Below the pieces are notes generated by a model. The model was not told the DNA's origin, searched no databases, and saw only the letters and a program-made list of their open reading frames with translations. The translations under genes and the position numbers were made by a program. This document shows positions 35,173-44,773 of a stretch of DNA of 64,000 bases, in pieces. Within the stretch, counting starts at the first letter, position 1; each line of letters begins with the position of its first letter. The DNA comes from Chitinophagaceae bacterium (GTDB taxonomy: Bacteria; Bacteroidota; Bacteroidia; Chitinophagales; Chitinophagaceae), in NCBI GenBank assembly GCA_947454155.1, contig CANGIT010000010.1, positions 62,001-126,000 of the forward strand, written 5' to 3'.

Positions 35173-36648
35173 ATGTCCAATCAAACAAAAAACGCAACGG
35201 GTTCTATACCCACCAATTACGGAGCACTTGGCACTTTGGTGACCGTATTCTTTTTCTGGGGATTTGTGGCTGCCAGTAATGACATCCTGATTCCAGTATT
35301 TAAAAATACATTCCATTTATCACAAAGTAAGAGCCAATTAGTATCTGTTTCTTTTTATGTAGCTTATACGGTAGGTTCTCTGATTTACTTTGGCATTTCC
35401 AAAATCATTGGAATTGATTTATTAAATCGTATAGGTTATAAAAATGGCATTGTCATTGGCTTGATCATTTCTGCCATTGGCACTCTATTATTTTACCCTG
35501 CCGCTAACACTTCCTCATTCCCACTCATGATTTCGGGACTTTTTATTGTTGGCCTAGGCTTTTCGCTACAGCAAATTGCAGCGAATCCATTAGCTATTGT
35601 AATGGGAGATCCTAAAACAGGCTCTCAACGATTAACAATGGCAGGCGGAGTAAATAATTTTGGCACAACCATCGGCCCTTTACTTGTCAGTTTCGCAATT
35701 TTCGGCAGTGTTGCTGCAGGTGCGAATAATGCTAGCATCGAAAGTGTGAAAGTACCTTATCTGATTTTAGGACTTGCATTTATTTTAGTGGCAGTTTTCT
35801 TGAAATTCTCATCTGTACCCAATAAGATAGATCTAGAAAATGTTGCACAAAAAGAAGCCGAAGAAGGCAATAAATTATTCCACAAAAAATCGGCATTTCA
35901 ATACCCTCAATTAGTCATGGGAATGATTGCCATTTTTGTATACGTTGGTGTAGAAGTAGCTACCGCCAGTAATTTGCCAGCTTATCTAGAAAAACACTTG
36001 AGTGTGCCTACAGAAAAGGTAGCTCCTTACATTTCATTGTATTGGGCCAGTTTAATGATAGGCCGATGGACCGGTGCTGTTGGCGCTTTTGATGTCAGCA
36101 AAGGAATGAAGCAAATATTAAACTTCTTGATGCCTTATTTAGCTTTTGCAGTTTTCTTGCTCGTCAACTCAATTGCTCAGCATGACGTCACCCAATTTTA
36201 CGTATATGCATTCATTATCGCGGGGATGATTGTATGCGATATTTTAAGTAAAGGCAATCCTGCCAGAATGTTATTGATTTTCTCAGCCATGGGAATAACT
36301 GCGTTATTGATTGGCATCTTCTCTTCCGGCATGACCAGCGCTTTTGCCTTCACCAGCGTTGGGTTGTTTTGCAGCACTTTATGGCCATGCATTTTCACGA
36401 TTGCAGTTGCCGGCTTAGGCAAACATACCAATCAGGGCAGCAGCTTACTTATCATGATGATTATGGGCGGAGGATTTGTAAGTTGGATCCAAGGCGCTTT
36501 AGCTGATTCAATCGGCATTCAGTATAGTTACGTTGTTGGAATTGTTTGTTTTGCCTATTTAGCATTTTATGCTATTCGCGCGAAGTCCGTTTTAAAATCA
36601 CAAGGCATCGATTTTGATAAATTAAATGCTGAAAACAGCGGACATTGA
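35173..36648 (+). CDS. FucP-type sugar MFS transporter (glucose/galactose porter family)
   Basis: 491 residues, 12 predicted membrane helices. N-terminal TLVTVFFFWGFVAASNDILIPVFKNTFHLS is the signature of the fucose/glucose/galactose:proton symporter group, followed by VSFYVAYTVGSLIYFGI and GLFIVGLGFSLQQIAANPLAIVMGDP. The central loop (KIDLENVAQKEAEEG) is cytoplasmic. With the sugar kinase 179 bases downstream it forms an uptake-and-phosphorylation pair; a hexose such as glucose is likely and would feed the glycogen genes next to it. Confidence 0.88.
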   Translation: MSNQTKNATGSIPTNYGALGTLVTVFFFWGFVAASNDILIPVFKNTFHLSQSKSQLVSVSFYVAYTVGSLIYFGISKIIGIDLLNRIGYKNGIVIGLIISAIGTLLFYPAANTSSFPLMISGLFIVGLGFSLQQIAANPLAIVMGDPKTGSQRLTMAGGVNNFGTTIGPLLVSFAIFGSVAAGANNASIESVKVPYLILGLAFILVAVFLKFSSVPNKIDLENVAQKEAEEGNKLFHKKSAFQYPQLVMGMIAIFVYVGVEVATASNLPAYLEKHLSVPTEKVAPYISLYWASLMIGRWTGAVGAFDVSKGMKQILNFLMPYLAFAVFLLVNSIAQHDVTQFYVYAFIIAGMIVCDILSKGNPARMLLIFSAMGITALLIGIFSSGMTSAFAFTSVGLFCSTLWPCIFTIAVAGLGKHTNQGSSLLIMMIMGGGFVSWIQGALADSIGIQYSYVVGIVCFAYLAFYAIRAKSVLKSQGIDFDKLNAENSGH

Positions 36649-36827
36649 CAATATAGCCATTCCAATATTTATTGGTTTGATTACAGTCTTGACAAAAATT
36701 TTCAATTTTTGAAAATAAAAGTGTGCATGAAAAACGCTGAATATTGAATTGAGGTATTCTTCATTTACTTCATGACTGCACAAATTGGAAATAGATTTTT
36801 TGACTTTTTGACTTTTCACTTTTTATC

Positions 36828-37778
36828 ATGAATAAATACACGATAGGTATTGATGTGGGCGGCACCACCACTAAGTTTGGTGTTGTAAATGCTGCCGGAG
36901 AAATCATCGAACAAGACCGAATTCCCAGTAACCAGCACGAAAATGTGGAGGACTTTATTGACCTTCTTCACAGCAAGCTGGCCCCCATGATAGACAGGGT
37001 TGGCGGTCATGAAAATATCATCGGTATAGGAATGGGGGCGCCCAATGGCAACATTTACACGGGCACCATTGAGTATGCCCCCAATCTGAAATGGAAGGGT
37101 ATCATCCCTATGGCAGAACTCATGACGCAAAAGTTCAATTTGCCTACCAAGCTCACCAACGACGCCAATGCAGCCGCCATGGGCGAGATGATGTATGGCT
37201 GTGCCAAGGGCATGAAACATTTCATTACTATTACATTAGGCACTGGCGTGGGCAGTGGCATTGTGATTGATGGTAAAATAGTGGTGGGGCATGATGGCTT
37301 TGCCGGCGAACTCGGACATACCGTAATCAGGTACGGAGGCCGCTTGCATAAAGGTACAGGCATGAGAGGAAGTCTGGAGTCTTACGCTTCAGCAACAGGG
37401 GTTAGAGAAACCGCCATAGAATTGCTTACCCAGCATCCTGAAAAAGAAAGCTTACTGAGGAATTACTCCATCAACGACTTAACCAGCGAAACCGTTTACC
37501 ATTGTGCAATACAGGGCGATGCCATTGCCAATGAGATATTCGAATTCACCGGCATGATACTGGGTGAATCCTTGGCAAATTTCATCATGTTCTCCTCGCC
37601 AGAAGCCATTGTATTATTCGGCGGACTCACCAAGGCAGGCAACCTGCTGATGAATCCAACAAGAAAGCACATGGAAGAAAACCTGCTGCCAATTTTCAGA
37701 AATAAAGTGAAGTTGATTTTTAGCGAACTTAAGGAATCGGATGCTGCTATTTTGGGGGCAAGCGCGTTGGTAATGTGA
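36828..37778 (+). CDS. ROK family sugar kinase (glucokinase-like) without the zinc cysteines
   Basis: 316 residues. ATP-binding IGIDVGGTTTKFGVV (Asp9), sugar-binding LTNDANAAAMGE (catalytic Asp112), phosphate loop LGTGVGSGIV, and ELGHTVI with the zinc-ligand His164. The usual CxCGxxGCLE zinc motif is replaced by KGTGMRGSLE (residues 175-184), so all three Cys are missing although the fold-defining LESYASATG is kept. Some Bacteroidota ROK proteins are known to lack this motif. Phosphorylates glucose or a related hexose, probably taken up by the adjacent transporter. Confidence 0.88.
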   Translation: MNKYTIGIDVGGTTTKFGVVNAAGEIIEQDRIPSNQHENVEDFIDLLHSKLAPMIDRVGGHENIIGIGMGAPNGNIYTGTIEYAPNLKWKGIIPMAELMTQKFNLPTKLTNDANAAAMGEMMYGCAKGMKHFITITLGTGVGSGIVIDGKIVVGHDGFAGELGHTVIRYGGRLHKGTGMRGSLESYASATGVRETAIELLTQHPEKESLLRNYSINDLTSETVYHCAIQGDAIANEIFEFTGMILGESLANFIMFSSPEAIVLFGGLTKAGNLLMNPTRKHMEENLLPIFRNKVKLIFSELKESDAAILGASALVM

Positions 37779-37794
37779 AGCTATTAAATAGTTT

Positions 37795-37826
37795 AAGGTT
37801 TAAAGGTTTTATGGTTTTATGGTTAA
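37795..37826 (+). repeat. Octamer array downstream of the ROK kinase, four units
   Basis: AAGGTTTA, AAGGTTTT, ATGGTTTT, ATGGTTAA; begins 16 bases after the TGA stop. Shorter and more degenerate than the other arrays. Confidence 0.7.
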
Positions 37827-37885
37827 GCGTTTTATTGCTACTGAAACCAACCATTAACCAGCGTAGCGTATTAAACCTCAAAAAC

Positions 37886-38797
37886 CTACTTCTCCCCCAT
37901 CCATTTCTCTCGGCCATATCCAGGAATTACATGTTTTTCACTGTGATAGGAAGATCTTACCAACGGGCCGCTTTCTACATAGTCGAAGCCCAACTGGTAG
38001 CCAATTTCGCGATATTCTGCAAATTCATCGGGGTGAATGAATCGTTCCACATTCAGATGCTTTTTGGTCGGCTGCAGGTATTGTCCGATAGTGACCACAT
38101 CTACTCCACTGTTGTATAAATCTTTGAGTGTTTGTATTACTTCTTCCTTTGCTTCTCCCAATCCCAACATGATGCCGCTTTTCGTGCGCATACCGCCCTC
38201 TTTTAAAATCTTGAGGGTCTCCATGCTTTGCCAGTATTTGGCCTGTACGCGAACCTGACGTGTCAACCTTTCTGTGGTTTCTATATTATGACTCACCACC
38301 TCAGGTGCTGCATCGATGATGCGCTGAATCTGTTCTTTGTTTGACTTAAAATCTGGCACCAGGGTTTCGAGAGTAGTATCAGGATTCAAGGCTTTAACCG
38401 CCTTGATCGTATTGTACCAAATGATGCTTCCGCCGTCTTTCAGTTCATCACGGTCTACCGAAGTAATCACCGCATGTTTCACGCGCATCAGGTTAATCGC
38501 TTCAGCCACGCGTTGCGGCTCATCCCAATCCACTGCATCTGGTCGGCCGGTAGCTACCGCACAAAAACCACAACTGCGTGTACAAATATTACCCAAGATC
38601 ATGAAAGTGGCGGTGCCTTCCCCCCAGCACTCTCCCATATTGGGACAATTTCCACTTTCACAAATGGTATGCAACTTATGCTTATCCACCAATGAACGCA
38701 CATGGCGATATTCTTCACCAATGGGAAGTTTCACACGAAGCCAGCTGGGCTTTTTATACATCGGGGTAGATTCACTGTTATCGGTTCCGCAAGACAT
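37886..38797 (-). CDS. lipA: Lipoyl synthase
   Basis: Radical-SAM enzyme inserting two sulfurs into octanoyl groups made by LipB (9205). 303 residues. Auxiliary cluster Cys in [13 protein letters not shown], the radical-SAM CxxxCxxC in [30 protein letters not shown] and the terminal [13 protein letters not shown], whose Arg-Ser-Ser supplies the serine ligand. All cluster ligands are present. Confidence 0.96.
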   Translation of the reverse strand: MSCGTDNSESTPMYKKPSWLRVKLPIGEEYRHVRSLVDKHKLHTICESGNCPNMGECWGEGTATFMILGNICTRSCGFCAVATGRPDAVDWDEPQRVAEAINLMRVKHAVITSVDRDELKDGGSIIWYNTIKAVKALNPDTTLETLVPDFKSNKEQIQRIIDAAPEVVSHNIETTERLTRQVRVQAKYWQSMETLKILKEGGMRTKSGIMLGLGEAKEEVIQTLKDLYNSGVDVVTIGQYLQPTKKHLNVERFIHPDEFAEYREIGYQLGFDYVESGPLVRSSYHSEKHVIPGYGREKWMGEK

Positions 38798-38879
38798 ATT
38801 AATAAGTAAAAATTAAAGCGTGAAAAATAATCAAAAAGCTCGGTAGGGCAAAGTGTAATTAGTCAGACTACTGAATTTT

Positions 38880-39671
38880 TCATTTCCTCTTTCCAAATAC
38901 TACACTTACATAGGCTCCAACAAAATAATTATATTGTTTCACTTCTATCATCTGCTGTATTTTCTTGAAATAGAATTCTATTGTTCCACCAATTTCTATT
39001 GCATTCACCATTTCATTGTATTTGCCATAATCGAAGCGAACACCTGCTTTTGCATAAACTCCGGGAGTGATTTTCAATCCACTCCAGCCCTTGCTTAAAT
39101 TAGGACCACCTACAATGGGACCATTCAGAAAATAACTACTATCGGGTGAATTGTAACCCACATACTCATACACATCGCCACCTTTGTCAACCTGCACCAG
39201 ATAAGGTCTCAACATGGCCAACGAAAGCCCTCCGCCAAAATTGGAAGTAACACTCACACCGTTTTTATTGCCTTTATTTCCGAGCAACAACTGATATTGA
39301 GCGCCCAATTTTACGGGATAGAAATAATTGATTTTGCCATAAATCACAGGCGCTGTGGGACTGTAATCATTCTGCAACTTTTCTTCTTTTACGTGTTTTC
39401 TTTCGGTGATTTCGAGTTGAAAAAGCAGTGATTTATTCACTGAACGAGCTCTGCCCATTTCTATAAATCCGCCGTAACCATCATTGGTCAGCTTGAATCC
39501 GCCCACCCAATGACGAGTATATTTCAAAACGCCCTCTTCCTCTTGTTTGATGATGGTATTGATTCGTTGCTCTTTCTTTTGCTTTTTGGTCAATGCAGGC
39601 TTTTCGGTTTCCTGGGCCATTGTTACCATCAGCTGATTGAGTAGAATCGCCAATAAAAATATTTTCTTCAT
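38880..39671 (-). CDS. Outer membrane beta-barrel protein, function unknown
   Basis: 263 residues with signal peptide (MKKIFLLAILLNQLMVTMAQ) followed by a basic, helical stretch (KKQKKEQRINTIIKQEEE). The remainder alternates hydrophobic and polar residues in amphipathic beta strands (WVGGFKLTNDGYGGFIEMGR, YFYPVKLGAQYQLLLG, GGTIEFYFKK) and ends in an aromatic strand FVGAYVSVVFG, as barrels do. A small 8-10 strand barrel is likely. No neighbour suggests its role. Confidence 0.75.
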   Translation of the reverse strand: MKKIFLLAILLNQLMVTMAQETEKPALTKKQKKEQRINTIIKQEEEGVLKYTRHWVGGFKLTNDGYGGFIEMGRARSVNKSLLFQLEITERKHVKEEKLQNDYSPTAPVIYGKINYFYPVKLGAQYQLLLGNKGNKNGVSVTSNFGGGLSLAMLRPYLVQVDKGGDVYEYVGYNSPDSSYFLNGPIVGGPNLSKGWSGLKITPGVYAKAGVRFDYGKYNEMVNAIEIGGTIEFYFKKIQQMIEVKQYNYFVGAYVSVVFGKRK

Positions 39672-39779
39672 GCCTTCTGTTTACATGGGTAAAATTATGT
39701 AAAATTACAATCCCGACAGGTAAAGTTCACCGGCTGTTGGAAAAGAAAAACTGATTGACCTCACCTATTAATTTTCAAC

Positions 39780-40187
39780 ATGACAGCTACAGTAATTTAC
39801 CAAGGCGATTTGAGATGCGAATGCACCCATTTACAAAGCGGATCGATAATTGAAACCGATGCACCTACAGATAACAGAGGGAAAGGCGAAAGGTTCAGTC
39901 CCACCGATACAGTTTGTGTAGCTTTAGCCACTTGTGTCATCACCACAATGGGCATCAGGGCTCAGGATATGGGTATTTCGCTGAAAGGCACCAAAATTGA
40001 AGTGACCAAACACATGAAATCGGAACCCAGAAGAATAGGCCAGATTGATGTCATCCTCAATTTGCCAGGACAGCACATCAGCGAACACGACAAATCCTTA
40101 CTCGAAAAAATAGGACATGCTTGTCCTGTGGCACGCAGCCTTCACCCCGAATTAACCATGAATATTCAGTTTATTTGGCAAGAATAA
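39780..40187 (+). CDS. OsmC family protein
   Basis: 135-residue OsmC/Ohr-like protein, a family that reduces organic hydroperoxides with two Cys. Cys46-Cys52-type spacing: the candidate Cys residues are in VCVALATCVITTMG and in HACPVARSLHPE. Both positions of the catalytic pair (one early, one in the CPV motif) are present. The N-terminal RCECTHLQSGSIIETD adds extra Cys. Its ATG lies three bases after a near-consensus -7 box (TAATTTTC), so leaderless expression is possible. Confidence 0.88.
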   Translation: MTATVIYQGDLRCECTHLQSGSIIETDAPTDNRGKGERFSPTDTVCVALATCVITTMGIRAQDMGISLKGTKIEVTKHMKSEPRRIGQIDVILNLPGQHISEHDKSLLEKIGHACPVARSLHPELTMNIQFIWQE

Positions 40188-40191
40188 TTAT

Positions 40192-41481
40192 TCACAAACG
40201 CTGTTGAGGCTTGTTCAATACCGCGTTGCCTATAGAACAGTCGAGACAAAGTTTCTTATCGCAATAATTCAACTTCATCTGAATCAAAGCCTGTGAATCA
40301 AATGCAGATTGAACCTTCAATCCTGTTTTCTTAAACCCATCCACGATTCCATTCGACTCTGCATCCAGCGCACTCAGCCACTCAATAGCCAACTTGCAGA
40401 ATGAATCATCCTGATGGTGCAAGCCAAATGCAAAAACAGCAGGAACGATTGTATTGATGACAATTGCTTCTAAAAAACTTTCACCTGTTTTTTTGACAAG
40501 ATATGCTGATGTATCGCCAAAACGATAATGATGATCCCAGTAAGATGAAGCTGCGGAAGTCATCCAGCTCTTCAATGCAAAGATTTGCTTCGTGTGTAAA
40601 AAGCCACTTAGCAAATACTCATTCAAGTGTATAAACCCTGCCAATTGAGAAATACGTAATGCCGGAAAATTGGAAGGACGCATTCTTAACAGATACATGC
40701 TGTTTCTTATTGGCTGAAGGTTCCATTTTCTTGTAAGATGAGCGTATTCTTTTTTAAGTGACAGAAAATAATCATCAAGCAGTTCTTCTTCCAGCAATCC
40801 TGCCTGCCCCAACAATAAAGCTTCCAACCGAAAGCGATCAGCCCTTTCACGCTTCAATTGCTTCCAAGGCAATGATCTGGCCAGCTGATAAAAACCTTCT
40901 CCATTCACTTTGCCACCATAACTTTTGGCCAGATATCGCCAGCATACCTCATCCCAATCGCCTTTGGTTTGTTCCCATTCTTTCAAAAACAATTGGGCTT
41001 TTTGCAACAATCGCTCCGCCAGCAGTCTTTCTTTCCATTTTTCCACCACAATTTCATCTACAACGCCGATTTCTTTATCGCATGCAACAAAAGCCGCTAT
41101 CTTCATCAAATCACTAAACCGCAACAGCAAAGCTTCATCAACATAATCTTTGATGACCAATGTGGGAAAAGGAAGTTCAATTGTTGCATCATGTATCCAT
41201 ACCACATGCAAAATGACATTTTTATAATTGCAGTCGCTGCTGTGCCCGTGTTCAAACCAATCTGAAGAACGAACATGCAGCTCAATATTCCCCACCCAAA
41301 CCGTTTCGTGATAAGACACTCTGCCATCTGTAAAATCGGGGCCTTGATTATTATTGAGACTGCCTTGATGCAACAAATTCAATGGCATTCCTTCTGCTGT
41401 AACAAAGTCTGTGTTTACAAACAATTGGAATTGCCAGATGTATTGAAGCAGCTTTTCAGAGATTTGGTATGCGAATGACAT
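40192..41481 (-). CDS. DUF2851 family protein
   Basis: 429 residues of a Bacteroidota-restricted family of unknown function. Typical opening (ISEKLLQYIWQFQLF), then LHQGSLNNNQGPDFTDGRV and GNIELHVRSSDWFEHGH, which give a nuclease-like pattern of Asp, Glu and His residues in the N-terminal half; this is suggestive only. C-terminal NYCDKKLCLDCSIGNAVL contains three Cys, possibly metal-binding. Convergent with OsmC, four bases apart. The upstream gap to 41730 holds T/G-rich low-complexity DNA and the maf terminator. Confidence 0.82.
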   Translation of the reverse strand: MSFAYQISEKLLQYIWQFQLFVNTDFVTAEGMPLNLLHQGSLNNNQGPDFTDGRVSYHETVWVGNIELHVRSSDWFEHGHSSDCNYKNVILHVVWIHDATIELPFPTLVIKDYVDEALLLRFSDLMKIAAFVACDKEIGVVDEIVVEKWKERLLAERLLQKAQLFLKEWEQTKGDWDEVCWRYLAKSYGGKVNGEGFYQLARSLPWKQLKRERADRFRLEALLLGQAGLLEEELLDDYFLSLKKEYAHLTRKWNLQPIRNSMYLLRMRPSNFPALRISQLAGFIHLNEYLLSGFLHTKQIFALKSWMTSAASSYWDHHYRFGDTSAYLVKKTGESFLEAIVINTIVPAVFAFGLHHQDDSFCKLAIEWLSALDAESNGIVDGFKKTGLKVQSAFDSQALIQMKLNYCDKKLCLDCSIGNAVLNKPQQRL

Positions 41482-41686
41482 TGGGTATCGAACTTTGAAA
41501 GTTAAACTAGTTTTATAGGTTGGGTTGATTGGAAATGTTGGGCAGGATGGGTAGGTTAAAAATTTTGTTTAGATCAATCAGGTCTAAAGTTTTGGTTGGT
41601 GTTGGCTTATAATTTCAATACAAATGAACACCTCTATTTATTTTCATCCATGAGAAAACCATCTGTTTTGGACAGTATTAAAAACA

Positions 41687-41711
41687 AAAAAGCCCGGTGA
41701 TATTCCGGGCT
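41687..41711 (-). terminator. Intrinsic terminator of maf
   Basis: AGCCCGG and CCGGGCT arms with a seven-base loop; on the minus strand it is followed by TTTTTGTTTTT. It is 19 bases after the maf stop. Confidence 0.9.
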
Positions 41712-41730
41712 GTAAAAAAAAGATGCTGAT

Positions 41731-42291
41731 TTAAAATTGTTGAAGTGCTTGCACCACTCTGCTTACCGGTAGTCCCATTACATTATAAAAGTCGCCGTTG
41801 ATTGATTTGATGCCAATCACTCCTATCCATTCCTGAATGGCGTAAGCACCGGCCTTATCGTAAGGCTTATACTTGTCTACATAAAACATAATCTGTTCGT
41901 CTGTCAAGGGATGAAATTCCACTTCGGTAACATCCGCAAATACAATTCTTTTTTCTCCCTGTAGCAAACATACGCCGGTGATCACCCGATGCGTGCGGCC
42001 CGACAATTTCTTGATGATGGCCATAGCATCTTCACGATCCATGGGCTTTCCGATGATCTCTTCTCCGCAAACCACAATAGTATCAGCGGCAAGCACAGGC
42101 AAGTCCAAGTAACTTGTAGCAGCAATGACACTGGCTTTATTTGTGGCTATAAAAACAGCCGCTTCTTCGGGCGACAGATGCTGTGGAAATGATTCATCGG
42201 CATCACTGACCATCACCTCAAAATTCACCTCGGCCCATTCTAGCAATTGTTTTCTGCGGGGCGATTGAGAAGCGAGAATGATTTTTTGCAT
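41731..42291 (-). CDS. maf: Maf family nucleotide pyrophosphatase
   Basis: 186 residues. ILASQSPRRKQLLEWAEVNFEV is the classical Maf N-terminus, VLAADTIVVCGEEIIGKP the substrate/metal loop, and GKP...DAMAIIKKLSGRTHRVITGVCL the core. Hydrolyses non-canonical or ordinary nucleoside triphosphates; YhdE-like (dTTP/UTP) specificity is likely but unproven. The ATG overlaps the stop of the UbiA gene by one base, in a kdsC-ubiA-maf cluster often seen in Bacteroidota. Confidence 0.92.
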   Translation of the reverse strand: MQKIILASQSPRRKQLLEWAEVNFEVMVSDADESFPQHLSPEEAAVFIATNKASVIAATSYLDLPVLAADTIVVCGEEIIGKPMDREDAMAIIKKLSGRTHRVITGVCLLQGEKRIVFADVTEVEFHPLTDEQIMFYVDKYKPYDKAGAYAIQEWIGVIGIKSINGDFYNVMGLPVSRVVQALQQF

Positions 42292-43241
42292 TATGTATAA
42301 ATTTTAAAAAACAACATGGATAGAATACCGACCAGCATCACCCATTTCAGCCAGGAACTCAACTTGTGATAATCAGCTGAAACATTGGCCTTATACAACA
42401 TCCGCAACATCCACAACAATGGCAACACCAGCAGCACTATGCAATACAGAGCACTCAACCGCCAACCCGACTGCCAGGCGTATAATTGTATGATGAACAA
42501 AACGGAAGCCGCCACCACGATCCAAACCGCTGCAAACATTTTGGCCACCGGCACTCCCCATCTGATGGGCATGGTGGTACAACCGAATCGGGCATCCCCC
42601 ATCATATCTTCAATATCCTTTACCACTTCTCTGATCAACGACATGATGAAGGCAAAGCCGGCATAAACAATCGTTAGCTTGAAAAACTTTTTCACATCAA
42701 ACTGAATCTGGGCTTCTTGCCAAACATATTGCTGATTGAGACCTATATTGAGATACAAGTACACCACCAGTATCACCCAGGCGGTCAGCAATGAAATGAC
42801 TACATTGCCGATTAACAGCCTTTTCTTGAATGTGGTAGAATACAGCCACAATAACAACACTGAAATAAAATTCAAGAGCAGCAACATCCATTTTTGACGC
42901 CCATAAGCCACCCAAGCAGAAAGCAGCAATCCAACAATTGAAAATATCAAGTGCCACATGATAGCCCATCTGCGTTTGACCACATTATCTACCACCACCT
43001 TCTCGGGCTTATTGAGCTTGTCTATTTGTAAATCGAAATAATCATTGATGATATAACCACCTGCTGCAATCAAAACAGATGCAGCCATCAATAATACAAA
43101 CGGAGTATCGTGCAAAAAAGAAAATGTGGTAGCACCGGTAAGCGGACTGTAAACAGCCACATAAAAAACAATTTGTGTAAAGGCTATAAAAAATAGGTTG
43201 GGCCAGCGGATGAGTCTTAAAAATGCAGTAATCAGTTTCAT
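42291..43241 (-). CDS. UbiA-family prenyltransferase, geranylgeranylglycerol-phosphate geranylgeranyltransferase-like
   Basis: 316-residue membrane protein with about nine hydrophobic helices. Motifs GGYIINDYFDLQIDKLNKPEK (NDxxDxxxD) and SLIREVVKDIEDMMGDARFG (DxxD) bind the prenyl diphosphate. The second motif is that of the archaeal-type GGGP-geranylgeranyltransferase group; the function in Bacteroidota is not settled. Forms an operon with maf (one-base overlap) and kdsC upstream (80-base gap). Confidence 0.83.
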   Translation of the reverse strand: MKLITAFLRLIRWPNLFFIAFTQIVFYVAVYSPLTGATTFSFLHDTPFVLLMAASVLIAAGGYIINDYFDLQIDKLNKPEKVVVDNVVKRRWAIMWHLIFSIVGLLLSAWVAYGRQKWMLLLLNFISVLLLWLYSTTFKKRLLIGNVVISLLTAWVILVVYLYLNIGLNQQYVWQEAQIQFDVKKFFKLTIVYAGFAFIMSLIREVVKDIEDMMGDARFGCTTMPIRWGVPVAKMFAAVWIVVAASVLFIIQLYAWQSGWRLSALYCIVLLVLPLLWMLRMLYKANVSADYHKLSSWLKWVMLVGILSMLFFKIYT

Positions 43242-43321
43242 TGCTCTGTTAGTTTGCCGTAAGATTTAACGACTACATATTCTTCAATCCCCTGGTGCCA
43301 ATACCACTAAAAATATTTTGA

Positions 43322-43843
43322 TTAGATGGCAGCAATACCTTGCTGCACATCCCAATGACCGTTAAGCTTTAACACCTTTTCAATAATATCTCTAACGCAT
43401 CCTTTTCCTCCTGCATGGGGAGAGATATAATTAACTATCGCTTTTACTTCGGAAACAGCATCAGCCGGACAGCAAGCCAACCCTGCATATTCAAGAGCGG
43501 ACAAATCTGGAATATCATCTCCGATAAACAAAATCGCCTCAGGTTGAAGCTGATATTTCGTAGCCAGTGATTTCAACACTTTGGCTTTATCTATAACCGC
43601 CAGATGAATTTCGGTAAGTCCCAGTTTTTTCAAACGATATTCTACCCCCTGATCGAAGGCACCGGAAATCACGGCTACGTGATACCCTTTCTTAACCGCC
43701 AATTGCAACGCATACCCATCTTTGATGTTCATGGCCCTGGCCTGTTCCTGATCACGAATCAGGTATACAGTTCCGTCGGTCAGTACGCCATCCACGTCCA
43801 TGACAATCATTCGTATGGGCTTGAAATGCGTAAGCAGGTTCAT
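43322..43843 (-). CDS. KdsC-like HAD phosphatase (3-deoxy-D-manno-octulosonate 8-phosphate phosphatase)
   Basis: 173 residues, C0-type HAD fold without a cap. MIVMDVDGVLTDGTVY gives the nucleophile Asp and acid Asp; VAVISGAFDQGVEYRLKKLG the second motif; FIGDDIPDLSALEYAG the metal-binding DDxxD. Length and the TDG motif match KdsC, which removes the phosphate in Kdo synthesis for lipopolysaccharide. First gene of the cluster with ubiA and maf. Confidence 0.87.
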   Translation of the reverse strand: MNLLTHFKPIRMIVMDVDGVLTDGTVYLIRDQEQARAMNIKDGYALQLAVKKGYHVAVISGAFDQGVEYRLKKLGLTEIHLAVIDKAKVLKSLATKYQLQPEAILFIGDDIPDLSALEYAGLACCPADAVSEVKAIVNYISPHAGGKGCVRDIIEKVLKLNGHWDVQQGIAAI

Positions 43844-43911
43844 GTAGATAAATTGGAATTGTTAGCGAAAGAATGTTGAGTTTGAAAAAAAAGAATTCCA
43901 TCTAAGCGGAA

Positions 43912-44148
43912 TTATTTCTGGCCATCGCGCCATTCGTACACCCATGAGCTTTGAATCATTTCGAGATGACCCTCATTGCTTTCTTCGGCCTTGCCGGCAA
44001 AATTGGGAATATCGAGTACCCATTTGTGAAGATCGGTGAAACGGATGCGATAAATCTGACTTTCGCCAAAATCATCTCCGAATCTTTCATATAATTTCAT
44101 GGCGATGTCTTCGTAATCGTTCCAGTGAATGGGTGGTTCGAATGTCAT
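43912..44148 (-). CDS. iscX: Fe-S cluster assembly protein IscX
   Basis: 78 residues. IHWNDYEDIAMKLYERF, IRFTDLHKWVLDIPNF, SNEGHLEMIQSSWVYEW are the conserved IscX blocks. The small acidic protein binds IscS and modulates cluster assembly. It follows the ferredoxin gene, as in isc operons, though the other isc genes are not nearby. A TACATTTT box three bases before the ATG suggests its own leaderless transcript. Confidence 0.92.
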   Translation of the reverse strand: MTFEPPIHWNDYEDIAMKLYERFGDDFGESQIYRIRFTDLHKWVLDIPNFAGKAEESNEGHLEMIQSSWVYEWRDGQK

Positions 44149-44275
44149 GGTAAAATGTAATGTTTAAAAAATAAAGGTAAGGAATGTTTAAAAGGTTGCA
44201 GCGGTTTCAAAAGCTTGGGCGTTTTGTTTTTTGATGGATGATAATCAGCAATAAATTCAAAATACATCAAACGTT

Positions 44276-44292
44276 TTTCGCCAAAGGCGAAA
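44276..44292. repeat. Hairpin between ferredoxin and iscX
   Basis: TTTCGCC-AAA-GGCGAAA, perfect seven-base arms. No T-run in the minus direction, so it may be an mRNA-processing or stabilising hairpin rather than a terminator. Confidence 0.4.
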
Positions 44293-44314
44293 GTGTAGCG
44301 ACCCAATCTATTTT

Positions 44315-44650
44315 TTACTCTCCCAAAAACTGAGTTTGGTCGGGCAAGGTTACAGTAATGTCGCCAGTGCCGGACAACAGCATACATTGACAACCCAGCC
44401 TTGAATTCAGGCGAGGACTCACCGCCCTGTCGATAAAATCTTCTTCCTTATCAGAAAGCTCTTCTACAAACTGTTCTCCGTTTTCAAGATAAAGATGGCA
44501 GGTGCTGCAAGCGCAAACGCCACCACAATTATGATGAAGTTCGATATTGTTTTTAAGCGCCACTTCCAGAATCGACTGGTCGGGCTCAATGTTATGAAGG
44601 GTAACGGGAGACAATCCTTTTTGTTCAAACTTGAAAGTGATATTATACAT
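44315..44650 (-). CDS. fdx: 2Fe-2S ferredoxin, adrenodoxin/Isc type
   Basis: 111 residues from the ATG at 44650 (MYNITFKFEQKG). Cluster ligands in HNCGGVCACSTCH (C-x5-C-x2-C) and LGCQCML; one additional Cys within the loop is as in several Isc ferredoxins. It supplies electrons for Fe-S assembly; iscX downstream supports this. A -7-like element (44655-44662, GAAATTTG) ends four bases before the ATG. Confidence 0.92.
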   Translation of the reverse strand: MYNITFKFEQKGLSPVTLHNIEPDQSILEVALKNNIELHHNCGGVCACSTCHLYLENGEQFVEELSDKEEDFIDRAVSPRLNSRLGCQCMLLSGTGDITVTLPDQTQFLGE

Positions 44651-44654
44651 GTTG

Positions 44655-44662
44655 CAAATTTC
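44655..44662 (-). promoter_or_regulatory. -7-like element of the ferredoxin gene, possibly leaderless
   Basis: GAAATTTG (one mismatch to TAnnTTTG), then CAAC and the ATG; the four-base spacing is the same as for the shikimate operon and trmH. Confidence 0.4.
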
Positions 44663-44773
44663 GGGTTGCAAACGTACATGAAATTACCAATTCGGTAAAA
44701 TCTGTGGAATCTTCTTCGTTTTTTTAGGCTTAAATGTTTATTTTGCTGAATACAAAGTACCAACACTCGCATC

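Noticed and set aside
41651..41701. Plus-strand 16-codon frame (MRKPSVLDSIKNKKAR) before the maf terminator
   Set aside because: Too short, ends inside the terminator hairpin of the opposite gene, no ribosome or promoter signal.
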